Of a stretch of DNA of 64,000 nt, positions 55,167 through 62,894 are shown piece by piece; positions within the stretch are counted from its first letter, which is position 1, and the number at the start of each line of letters is the position of its first letter. The stretch is from Streptomyces sp. NBC_01571 (GTDB taxonomy: Bacteria; Actinomycetota; Actinomycetes; Streptomycetales; Streptomycetaceae), in assembly GCF_026339875.1 (NCBI RefSeq), contig NZ_JAPEPZ010000001.1, forward strand, positions 3,224,001 through 3,288,000, written 5' to 3'. The notes beneath the pieces were generated by a model. It was not told the origin of the DNA. It ran no database searches and was given only the letters and a program-made list of their open reading frames with translations. The position numbers were made by a program, and so were the translations under genes.

Positions 55167-56822
55167 TCATCCCTGGGTCTTCTGGATAGCTTCGCGAAGC
55201 ACCTGGCGGTCGTCGAAGGGACGCACCACCCCGGCGATGTCCTGGCCCTGCTCGTGGCCCTTGCCCGCGACCAGCACGGTGTCGCCGGGCCGGGCCCGGG
55301 CGACGGCGGCGGCGATGGCGGCGGCCCGGTCCTCGAAGACCTGGACCTCGCCGCGCTCGTGGGCCGGTACCTCGGCGGCGCCCGCGAGCATCGTCGCGAG
55401 GATCGCGAGGGGGTCCTCGGAGCGGGGGTTGTCCGATGTCAGTACGGCGGTGTCGGCGAGCCGCGCCACGGCGGCGCCCATCGGCATCCGCTTGGTCATG
55501 TCCCGGTCGCCGCCGCAGCCGAGCACGACGTGCAGCCGGCCCTCGGTGACCTTGCGCAGTGCGCGCAGCACCGACTCGACGGCGTCCGTCTTGTGGGCGT
55601 AGTCGACCACCGCGAGGTAGGGCTGGCCGGCGTCCACGCGCTCCAGCCGGCCCGGGACGCCCGGGACGGCGGCGATGCCGTCGGCCGCGGTCTGCGGGTC
55701 GAGTCCGGCGGCGGCGAGGGCGACGATCGCGGCGAGGGTGTTCGCCACGTTGAAGGGGCCCGCGAGCGGCGACCTGGCGGTGATCCGCTCGCCCTTGGGC
55801 CCGACCGCGACGAAGACCGAGTCCATCGGACCGACCTCGACCTCCTCGGCCCGCCAGTCGGCGTCCGGGTGGCCCTCCGCGGAGAAGGTGACGACGGGCA
55901 CGGCGGTCTCCTCGGCCAGCCGGCGCCCGTAGGCGTCGTCGAGGTTGATCACGCCGAGTTTGCTGCGTTCCGGAGTGAACAGCTGCGCCTTGGCCCGGAA
56001 GTAGTCCTCCATGTCGGAGTGGAACTCCATGTGTTCCGGGCTGAGGTTGTTGAAGACGGCGATGTCGAAGACGCAGCCGTCGACCCGGCCGAGCACCAGC
56101 GCGTGGCTGGAAACCTCCATCGCGACCGCGTCGACGCCGCGCTCGCGCATGACCGCGAACAGCGCCTGGAGATCGGTTGCTTCGGGGGTGGTGCGCTCCG
56201 ACTTGATGCGCTCGTCGCCGATGCGCATCTCCACCGTGCCGATGAGGCCGGTGCTGCGGACCGTCTTCAGACCGCCCTCGACGAGGTACGCCGTGGTGGT
56301 CTTGCCGGAGGTTCCGGTGATGCCGATCTGGAGCAGGTCGCGCCCGGGGTGGCCGTAGATCGTGGCCGCGAGCTCGCCCATGCGTCCGCGCGGGTCGTCG
56401 ACCACGAGGACCGGCAGGCCGGTGGCCGCGGCCCGCTCGGCACCGGTGGGGTCGGTGAGCACGGCGACCGCGCCGAGACCGGCCGCCTGGGTCACGTAGT
56501 CGGCGCCGTGCAGGCGGGCGCCGGGCAGCGCGGCGTAGAGGTCGCCGGGGCGCACGGCGCGGGAGTCATGGGTGATGCCCGTGACCTCCGCGGTCGACGC
56601 CGGGGCGTTGGCACCCAGCTGATCGGCGAGCTCCGCGAGGGGTGTTGCGGAGTTCTGGACCGGTCGCGGCGGCCCCGGATATGTCACAGGAACGCCCTTC
56701 TGGGTGGTTTGGGACTGATCAGCGTGTGGCACGGCGGTGAGCGTACCGGGCTCACCCCCGCCGGAGCGAAGCGAGGGGCGCGAGGAGCCCTGGTTGCGGG
56801 GATCCGGGGTGATCGTTGTCAC
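55167..56822 (-). CDS. murE: UDP-MurNAc-L-Ala-D-Glu:diaminopimelate ligase
   Basis: Adds diaminopimelate; streptomycetes use LL-DAP. The protein is 551 aa from GTG 56822, including an unusual Pro/Gln-rich N-terminal extension of about 45 residues. A second in-frame GTG at 56687 (VTYPGPPRPVQ, with AAGGG 7 nt upstream) would give 506 aa, nearer the family norm, so the start is uncertain. P-loop GITGTSGKTTTAYLVEGGL, NNLSPEHMEFHSDMEDY, VVDYAHKTDAVES and the DAP-selecting SDNPRSEDP are present. Confidence 0.95.
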   Translation of the reverse strand: MTTITPDPRNQGSSRPSLRSGGGEPGTLTAVPHADQSQTTQKGVPVTYPGPPRPVQNSATPLAELADQLGANAPASTAEVTGITHDSRAVRPGDLYAALPGARLHGADYVTQAAGLGAVAVLTDPTGAERAAATGLPVLVVDDPRGRMGELAATIYGHPGRDLLQIGITGTSGKTTTAYLVEGGLKTVRSTGLIGTVEMRIGDERIKSERTTPEATDLQALFAVMRERGVDAVAMEVSSHALVLGRVDGCVFDIAVFNNLSPEHMEFHSDMEDYFRAKAQLFTPERSKLGVINLDDAYGRRLAEETAVPVVTFSAEGHPDADWRAEEVEVGPMDSVFVAVGPKGERITARSPLAGPFNVANTLAAIVALAAAGLDPQTAADGIAAVPGVPGRLERVDAGQPYLAVVDYAHKTDAVESVLRALRKVTEGRLHVVLGCGGDRDMTKRMPMGAAVARLADTAVLTSDNPRSEDPLAILATMLAGAAEVPAHERGEVQVFEDRAAAIAAAVARARPGDTVLVAGKGHEQGQDIAGVVRPFDDRQVLREAIQKTQG

Positions 56823-56898
56823 GAGGTGGTTCCTGGTCCGTTGTACGTACGGGCTGATCAGGGTGTGCGGTCGGGGGCGGGCTCGGGCTCGGGGTGGA

Positions 56899-58875
56899 TC
56901 ACGGGGTGAAGGAGACGGGGAGGTTGGCGGCCCCGGCTCCGGTGGGCGGGATCTGGAGGGTCTTCAGCGCGAACTCCATGACCTGCTTGTAGATGGGGCC
57001 GCAGATCTGGCCGCCGAAGTAGCTGCCCTTGGTGGCGTTCTGGATCGCGCAGTAGACGGTGATCCTGGGCTTGTCGGCGGGGGCGAACCCGGCGAACGAC
57101 GAGGTGTAGCCGTGGTACTTGCCGGTGGCCGGATCCACGCGGTTGGCCGTACCCGTCTTGCCCGCGACCCGGTAGCCGGGGATGCGCGCCTTGGCGCCGG
57201 TGCCCTCCTCGTCGTCCACGACGGACTCCAGCATCTGGGCGAGGGTCTTCGCCGTCTTCGCGCTCACGACCCTGGTCTTCTTCGGCTGGGCGACGGGAGC
57301 GAAGCGGCCGTCGGGTCCCTTCGTGCCGCGTACCAGCGTCGGCTCCACGCGTACGCCGCCGTTGGCGATCGTCGAGTAGACGGACGCGGCCTGCATCGCG
57401 TTGATGGAGACGCCCTGGCCGAAAGGAATCGTGTACTGCTGCGACGTCGACCACTTGTCGGCGGGCGCGAGGATGCCCCTCGTCTCGCCGGGGAAGTCGA
57501 GCCCGGTGTAGCCGCCGATGCCGAACTTGCGCAAATACGAGTAGAGGACCTTGTTGGCCGCCTGCTGCGTCTTGCCGAGCTGGCCGGCGGCCAGGATGGT
57601 GCCGATGTTGCTGGACTTGGCGAGCACGCCGTTGAGCGTCAGGTTCCAGGTCGCGTGGTCGACGTCGTCCTGGAAGAGCCGGTCGCCGCGGTGCAGCCGG
57701 TTCGGCACGACCACGTGCGTCCCGGGCGTGGCGACGTTCTCCTCCAGCACGGCGGCCATCGACATGACCTTGGCGGTGGAGCCGGGCTCGTACGCGTCCT
57801 GGAGGGCCGCGTTGCCCAGGGCCGCCGCACTGGCCTGGGAGAGGTCGTTCGGGTCGAAGCCGGGCGAGTCGGCCATCGCGAGCACCTCGCCGGTGCGGGT
57901 GTCCTGCACGATCACGTATCCGCGGTCAGCCCCGGACTTCTTCACCTGCTCGGTGATGGCGTTCTGCGCGGCCCACTGGATGTCACGGTCGATGGTCAGT
58001 TCGACGTCGGAGCCGGCCACTGCGGGCGTCTCGGTGGAGCCGACGGTCGGCACCTGACGGCCGCCGGACTGCGCGTAGCGGAGCTTGCCGTCCTTGCCGG
58101 AGAGCTCCTTGTTCAGCTGCTGCTCGACACCGCCGCCGCCCTTGCCGTCGGCGTTGACCCAGCCCAGTATCCCGGCGGCCAGATCGCCGTTCGGGTACAC
58201 ACGCTTGCTCGCCGGGACCGCGAGGACGCCCGCGAGGAAGTTGACCGCGCTCTTGTCGGTCTCCGCCTTGGCCGCGAGCGTGGTCTTCAGGTCCTTGATC
58301 TGCTTCCAGACCTGCGGGGTCCGGCGGTGTGCGAGGAGCGTGTAGCGGGTGTTCTTCGTCCGCAGCTTCCTCGCGACCGTGTCCGGGCTCTGGTCGAGGA
58401 TCGGCGCGAGCAGCGCCGCGGCCTGCTCGGGCGCGTCCGACACCTTCGTCGCCGCCCGCGTGAACATCGTGGGGTCGGCCGTGATGTCGTACGCGTCCAC
58501 ACTCGTGGCCAGCTCGACGCCGTTGCGGTCCGTGATCCCGCCGCGGGTGGCGGCCAGCGTGCGGCCGACGTAGCGGTTCTGTTCCGCCTTCGCGGCGTAC
58601 GCGCTCGCGTCCACGGCCTGTACCTGGAGCAGCCGGACGACGAAGGCGGCCATCACCAGCGTCAGGGCGAGGCTGACCATGCGGAGCCGGGGCCGGGGAC
58701 TGCCGAGCCGCAGGGGGCGCGAGCCGCCGGACCTGGGTGCGCCGGGCCTGGTTGTGCCGGGACGGCGTGCGGGGCGGGCGCCGGGGCCCGGGCGGCGCTG
58801 GCCGCCGGGACGTGCGGGCCGGGCGGGGCCGGGCACACGGCGGCGCGGCGGTTCCCTGTCGGACACTTCCGTCAC
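56899..58875 (-). CDS. ftsI: FtsI, septal penicillin-binding protein 3
   Basis: Class B PBP, septal transpeptidase partner of FtsW. The protein is 658 aa. An Arg/Pro/Gly-rich cytoplasmic N-terminus of about 63 residues, one membrane span (about 66-85), PBP dimerisation domain (TRGGITDRNGVELATSVDAY), then transpeptidase: YEPGSTAKVMSM (STAK, catalytic Ser), VLAKSSNIGTI (SSN) and YRVAGKTGTANR (KTG). There are no PASTA repeats. GTG at 58875 overlaps the ftsL stop (GTGA). Confidence 0.96.
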   Translation of the reverse strand: MTEVSDREPPRRRVPGPARPARPGGQRRPGPGARPARRPGTTRPGAPRSGGSRPLRLGSPRPRLRMVSLALTLVMAAFVVRLLQVQAVDASAYAAKAEQNRYVGRTLAATRGGITDRNGVELATSVDAYDITADPTMFTRAATKVSDAPEQAAALLAPILDQSPDTVARKLRTKNTRYTLLAHRRTPQVWKQIKDLKTTLAAKAETDKSAVNFLAGVLAVPASKRVYPNGDLAAGILGWVNADGKGGGGVEQQLNKELSGKDGKLRYAQSGGRQVPTVGSTETPAVAGSDVELTIDRDIQWAAQNAITEQVKKSGADRGYVIVQDTRTGEVLAMADSPGFDPNDLSQASAAALGNAALQDAYEPGSTAKVMSMAAVLEENVATPGTHVVVPNRLHRGDRLFQDDVDHATWNLTLNGVLAKSSNIGTILAAGQLGKTQQAANKVLYSYLRKFGIGGYTGLDFPGETRGILAPADKWSTSQQYTIPFGQGVSINAMQAASVYSTIANGGVRVEPTLVRGTKGPDGRFAPVAQPKKTRVVSAKTAKTLAQMLESVVDDEEGTGAKARIPGYRVAGKTGTANRVDPATGKYHGYTSSFAGFAPADKPRITVYCAIQNATKGSYFGGQICGPIYKQVMEFALKTLQIPPTGAGAANLPVSFTP

Positions 58876-59513
58876 CTGCCGGGGGTCGAGGAGCGCTGCG
58901 TGGACGGGGTGAGGGTGGGGGTGGGGGTGGGAACGGAAGCCAGGGACCGTGCGCGGGACGTGCTCGGGGTGTTGGGGGTACCGACGGCCCGAGGGGTGGC
59001 GACCGGGGTGGTGGCGGCCGGGGTGGCGGGGGTGCTCGTGGCGGAGTTGCCGGTGGCCGGGGAGCTGGTGGGCGGGGCCTGGCTCGCGGTCGGCGAGGAG
59101 CCGAGGACCTCGGGCGGCCGCATCGCCGGGTTCTGCAGGGAGGAGTCCCTGGCGGCCGTTTCGGGGACGCCCTTGACGGTGCCGTCCGGGTTGAGGAAGG
59201 CGGGGTCGCCGCCCGGGACCATGCCCAGCTCACGGGCGCGGCGCTGGAGGGCGTCGGGCGCGGAGTAGGCGTCCACGTCCCGCTGCAGCGCCTGCTCCTC
59301 GTCGGTGAGGGTCTTGGTGTCCTTCTGGAGGTCGTCGAGGTGGAAGGATCCCTCGCTCAGCGCGGAGTTCAGTACGAGCAGGCCGATGAGTCCGCCGCCG
59401 AGCAGGAGCACGACGAGCAGGACGAAGGGGGTCCGGGCGGCGCCTGCCGCGCCGGCGGGGAGAAGCCGGGCGAGCCGGGCGGCTCGGCCCTTGAGTTCGG
59501 GTTTCCTGCTCAC
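58872..59513 (-). CDS. ftsL: FtsL-like septum formation initiator with long Pro/Ser/Thr-rich tail
   Basis: A 213-aa bitopic protein: short basic N-terminus (VSRKPELKGRAARLARLLPA), one membrane span (about 30-50) and a coiled coil (about 52-95, LDDLQKDTKTLTDEEQALQR) as in FtsL/DivIC proteins. The last 95 residues or so are Pro/Ser/Thr/Ala-rich (SPATGNSATSTPATPAATTP) and should lie outside the membrane, longer than usual for FtsL. GTG at 59513 overlaps the TGA of the 33-aa ORF. Placement between rsmH and ftsI supports the identification. Confidence 0.88.
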   Translation of the reverse strand: MSRKPELKGRAARLARLLPAGAAGAARTPFVLLVVLLLGGGLIGLLVLNSALSEGSFHLDDLQKDTKTLTDEEQALQRDVDAYSAPDALQRRARELGMVPGGDPAFLNPDGTVKGVPETAARDSSLQNPAMRPPEVLGSSPTASQAPPTSSPATGNSATSTPATPAATTPVATPRAVGTPNTPSTSRARSLASVPTPTPTLTPSTQRSSTPGR

Positions 59514-59611
59514 AGGCCCTCCCGGCGGGTTCGCTTTCCCGACCCGCGGTCGCGTCGCGGGGAGGCGCCGCCGGCCCTCGGCCGCGCCGTGCGTTCGGGT
59601 TTCCCACTCAC
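59510..59611 (-). CDS. candidate 33-aa ORF between rsmH and ftsL
   Basis: Reads VSGKPERTARPRAGGASPRR then DRGSGKRTRREGL, strongly basic. GTG at 59611 has GGGAGGGGGAGAG close upstream, better than most genes here, and its TGA overlaps the ftsL GTG (GTGA). Its start (GTGAGTGGGAAACCCGAAC) nearly repeats the ftsL start (GTGAGCAGGAAACCCGAAC), suggesting duplication of the ftsL initiation region. It could be a micropeptide or a ribosome-loading leader for ftsL. Confidence 0.45.
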   Translation of the reverse strand: MSGKPERTARPRAGGASPRRDRGSGKRTRREGL

Positions 59612-59633
59612 TCGCTCTCCCCCTCCCGGCGCC

Positions 59634-60590
59634 TCACTCGGCGTCCTCACGGATGCGCTGTGCCCCGCGCAGCCGCGCCGGAGCCGCTCGCCGGTTCTCG
59701 GCGACCTCTTCCTCGGTGGGAAGTTCGGCACCGCGGGTGAGCAGCTTGAGCCGGGGCTGGTAGCGCTCGGGCACCACGGGCAGGCCGGGCGGCGCGGTGG
59801 TGGCGGCGCCTGCCGCGAAGACCTGCTTGACCAGCCGGTCCTCCAGCGAGTGGTACGACAGCACGGCGATCCGGCCGCCGACGGCGAGCGCCTTCACGGC
59901 GGCGGGGATCGCCCTCTCCAGGACGCTCAGCTCGCCGTTGACCTCGATGCGCAGGGCCTGGAAGGTGCGCTTGGCCGGGTTGCCGCCGGTGCGCTTGGCG
60001 GCCTGCGGCAGGGAGTCGCGGATCAGCTCGACGAGCCGCGCACTGTTGCCGAACGGCTCCTTCTCGCGTTCGCGCACCACGGCGGAGACGATCCGCTTGG
60101 CCTGCTTCTCCTCGCCGTACGCGCGCAGGATCCGTACCAGTTCGCCCGGCGCGTAGGTGTTGAGCACCTCGGCCGCGCTGATCCCCGTCGTCTGGTCCAT
60201 GCGCATGTCGAGCGGGGCGTCCTGGGCGTAGGCGAACCCGCGGTCGGCCTCGTCGAGTTGCATGGAGGAGACGCCGAGGTCGAACAGGACGCCCTGGACG
60301 CGCGGGGCGTCCAGGCGGGCGAGCACGTCGGGCAGTTCGTCGTAGACGGCGTGCACGAGGGTGGCGCGTTCGCCGAAGGGCGCGAGCCGCTCCGCGGAGA
60401 GCCGCAGCGCTTCCTTGTCACGGTCGAGGGCCACCAGACGGGCCTCGGGGAAGCGGGTGAGGAGCGCCTCGCTGTGGCCGCCGAGTCCGAGCGTGCAGTC
60501 GACGACGACGGCTCCCGGCTCGGCGAGGGCCGGGGCCAGCATGTCCAGGCACCGCTGGAGCATCACCGGGACGTGTCGACTCTGGCTCAA
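59634..60590 (-). CDS. rsmH: 16S rRNA (cytosine1402-N4)-methyltransferase
   Basis: SAM-dependent methyltransferase (MraW), 318 aa. [13 protein letters not shown] at the start, SAM loop [14 protein letters not shown] (about 32-45), [45 protein letters not shown] and [16 protein letters not shown] are family motifs. The likely start is TTG at 60590 with GAGAGGG upstream. It is the first gene of the dcw cluster; no mraZ precedes it. Confidence 0.95.
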   Translation of the reverse strand: MSQSRHVPVMLQRCLDMLAPALAEPGAVVVDCTLGLGGHSEALLTRFPEARLVALDRDKEALRLSAERLAPFGERATLVHAVYDELPDVLARLDAPRVQGVLFDLGVSSMQLDEADRGFAYAQDAPLDMRMDQTTGISAAEVLNTYAPGELVRILRAYGEEKQAKRIVSAVVREREKEPFGNSARLVELIRDSLPQAAKRTGGNPAKRTFQALRIEVNGELSVLERAIPAAVKALAVGGRIAVLSYHSLEDRLVKQVFAAGAATTAPPGLPVVPERYQPRLKLLTRGAELPTEEEVAENRRAAPARLRGAQRIREDAE

Positions 60591-60783
60591 GGGGCCCTCT
60601 CAGATCCGGCACGGTGGCACGCACCGCCGGGTCCCCGCCCGCTCGAGAAGGGGAGGCCTGCTGCCGCCGGGTGAGTGGCGTCAGCCGACCGGGAGCGGGA
60701 GGAGGCCGAGCCGTACGTACGCGCCGCGCACGCGGGGAAGACGCCGGAAAATCGCCGGGTCTCCGGGGGAAAACAGTCCAGCA

Positions 60784-60799
60784 GGGAGTCTCGACTCCC
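60784..60799 (-). promoter_or_regulatory. hairpin in the dcw leader
   Basis: GGGAGTC and GACTCCC form a 7-bp stem with a 2-nt loop about 10 nt after the -10 below, at the 5' end of the predicted leader of some 210 nt. Possibly protects the mRNA 5' end. Confidence 0.35.
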
Positions 60800-60809
60800 G
60801 CTTCGCGTC

Positions 60810-60837
60810 ACTTTAGTCCACGCCGTGTCGCGGTCAA
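60810..60837 (-). promoter_or_regulatory. probable promoter of the dcw operon
   Basis: On the minus strand TTGACC (plus 60832-60837), 16 nt, TAAAGT (plus 60810-60815): the best sigma-70 (HrdB)-type promoter seen in the window. It reads towards rsmH, whose start lies about 210 nt downstream. Confidence 0.7.
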
Positions 60838-61010
60838 TCAACCGGCATGCGCGTCGCGGACCGCTCCTCGATCAAGCCCCCGACGAAGTCACGAATCGGT
60901 AAAGATCACCCAAACGGCCGGTACCGAGAGCCCATGTGGGTTACCTCACAACAAGAGACGATGACGTTCTTTGTCCACCCTCACAGCAGGACTACTTCAT
61001 ACGTGACCAG

Positions 61011-61016
61011 TAACGT
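61011..61016 (+). promoter_or_regulatory. probable -10 element for a leaderless transcript
   Basis: TAACGT, then CATAGCT, then ATG at 61024. No ribosome site is visible. Confidence 0.4.
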
Positions 61017-61023
61017 CATAGCT

Positions 61024-61587
61024 ATGACGACTTCTGCATCCGTACCCACAGAGCCCGAAGACGCCATATCCACCCGCGGCGTCTCCCCCGACGGCACCGT
61101 GACCGATCGCCTCGTCGAGGCGAACCACCGGTACGCCGCCGCGTTCACCGACCCGGGGATGGACGCACGGCCCGTGCTGCACGTGGCCGTGGTCGCGTGC
61201 ATGGACGCCCGGCTCGACCTGCACGCGGCGCTCGGCCTGGAGCTTGGCGACTGTCACACCATCCGCAACGCGGGCGGTGTGGTCACCGACGACGTGATCC
61301 GTTCCCTCACGATCAGCCAGCGAGCGCTCGGCACCCGGAGCGTCGTGCTCATCCACCACACCGGCTGCGGCCTGGAGTCCCTCACCGAGGAGTTCCGGCA
61401 CGACCTGGAGATGGAGGTCGGCCAGCGCCCCGCCTGGGCGGTCGAAGCCTTCCGGGACGTCGAACAGGACGTACGGCAGTCGATGCAACGGGTGCGCACC
61501 TCCCCGTTCCTGCTCCACACGGAGGACGTGCGCGGCTTCGTCTTCGACGTGACGACGGGCCTGCTGCGCGAGATCGATCCCGCCTGA
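61024..61587 (+). CDS. beta-class carbonic anhydrase
   Basis: A 187-aa cytoplasmic zinc enzyme interconverting CO2 and bicarbonate. Zinc ligands: VVACMDARLDLH (Cys, with the Asp-Arg dyad, about 57-65) and VLIHHTGCGLES (His and Cys, about 113-121). IRNAGGVVTDDVIRSLTISQ is typical. It belongs to the short mycobacterial-type group. ATG at 61024 is preferred over an upstream in-frame ATG at 60847; the Ser/Thr/Glu-rich N-terminus fits. Divergent from rsmH across 433 nt. Confidence 0.92.
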   Translation: MTTSASVPTEPEDAISTRGVSPDGTVTDRLVEANHRYAAAFTDPGMDARPVLHVAVVACMDARLDLHAALGLELGDCHTIRNAGGVVTDDVIRSLTISQRALGTRSVVLIHHTGCGLESLTEEFRHDLEMEVGQRPAWAVEAFRDVEQDVRQSMQRVRTSPFLLHTEDVRGFVFDVTTGLLREIDPA

Positions 61588-61705
61588 ACGCTCCCACCGG
61601 CCCCCTCGTACAACCTCAGGGGGCCCTCGTGGGACTCTCACTTCACGAAATGACCCCGACCTTTCGGCGCCCAAAAGCCCGTAAGACCCGACATATCGCA
61701 GCCAG

Positions 61706-61714
61706 TTATCCACA
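61706..61714 (+). promoter_or_regulatory. DnaA-box-like sequence
   Basis: TTATCCACA, the E. coli consensus box, in the 263-nt gap before the MoxR gene. A lone box; may be coincidence or a minor regulatory site. Apart from it I see no clear promoter in this gap. Confidence 0.3.
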
Positions 61715-61850
61715 GGCGAGTGACACGAACCGGTAACGGCAACAAGAATGCGGGTGTGGCGTCACGCGGAACTTCGCGCGTGGTGTCCGTTTTTCGGGGT
61801 GGGCCGGTCCGCACAGGGCGTCGGCCCGGGAAAGGGCCGAGGAGGGCCGG

Positions 61851-62894
61851 GTGACGACCTATGACGATCGAGCGAGCCTCACGGATCTGACCGCCACTGT
61901 GGAGCGAGTCCGCAGTTCGGTGGAAGGAGTGATCGAGGGCAAGCCAGAGGTCGTACGGCTTTCGCTGACCGTGCTGCTCGCCGAGGGGCATCTTCTGATC
62001 GAGGATGTCCCGGGCGTCGGCAAGACCATGCTCGCCAAGGCGCTGGCACGGTCCATCGACTGCTCGGTGCGGCGTATCCAGTTCACGCCCGACCTGCTGC
62101 CCTCGGACATCACCGGTGTGTCCATCTGGGACCAGCAGCGCCGGGACTTCGAGTTCAAGCCGGGCGCGATCTTCGCGCAGATCGTGATCGGCGACGAGAT
62201 CAACCGCGCCTCGCCCAAGACGCAGTCCGCACTCCTGGAGTCGATGGAGGAGCGCCAGGTCACCATCGACGGGCAGACCTACGAACTGCCCAGCCCCTTC
62301 ATGGTGGTCGCCACGCAGAACCCCGTCGAGATGGAGGGCACCTACCCGCTGCCGGAGGCGCAGCGCGACCGTTTCATGGCCCGGGTCTCCATCGGCTACC
62401 CCAGCGCGGAGGCCGAACTCCAGATGCTGGACATCCACGGCGGCGTGAACCCGCTGGACGACCTCCAGCCGGTGGCGCACGCGCACGAGATCGTGAAGCT
62501 GATCGACGCCGTCCGCACGGTCCACGTCGCGGACAGCGTCCGCCGGTACGCGGTCGACCTGGTCGCCGCCACGCGCACCCACCCCGACCTGAGACTCGGC
62601 GCCTCGCCGCGTGCCACCCTGCACCTGCTGCGCGCGGCGAAGGCGTCCGCAGCCCTGAGCGGCCGGGAGTACGCGCTGCCGGACGACATCCAGGCACTCG
62701 CCGTGGCGGTCCTGGCACACCGTCTGCTCCCCACCGCCCAGGCGCAGCTGAACCGTCGTACGGCCGAGCAGGTCGTCCAGGAGATCCTGCAGCACACCCC
62801 CGTTCCGGCAGCACCCCAGCAGCAGGCCGGCTCCGGCTACCCGATGGGCCGCGGCGCGCCCGCGTTCGGCCAGCAGCCGCCCCGGAGGCTGTGA
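61851..62894 (+). CDS. MoxR family AAA+ ATPase
   Basis: A 347-aa chaperone-like ATPase. Walker A EDVPGVGKTMLAKALA (about 51-66), Walker B IVIGDEINRASPKTQSALLE (about 118-137), sensor 1 VVATQNPVEMEGTYPLPEAQ and the arginine finger in QRDRFM. A Gln/Pro/Gly-rich C-terminal tail follows. GTG at 61851 with GAGGAGG upstream. Its TGA shares one base with the ATG of the DUF58 gene (TGATG); MoxR-DUF58 pairs usually work with VWA-domain proteins in assembling or activating envelope or metal proteins. Confidence 0.95.
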   Translation: MTTYDDRASLTDLTATVERVRSSVEGVIEGKPEVVRLSLTVLLAEGHLLIEDVPGVGKTMLAKALARSIDCSVRRIQFTPDLLPSDITGVSIWDQQRRDFEFKPGAIFAQIVIGDEINRASPKTQSALLESMEERQVTIDGQTYELPSPFMVVATQNPVEMEGTYPLPEAQRDRFMARVSIGYPSAEAELQMLDIHGGVNPLDDLQPVAHAHEIVKLIDAVRTVHVADSVRRYAVDLVAATRTHPDLRLGASPRATLHLLRAAKASAALSGREYALPDDIQALAVAVLAHRLLPTAQAQLNRRTAEQVVQEILQHTPVPAAPQQQAGSGYPMGRGAPAFGQQPPRRL

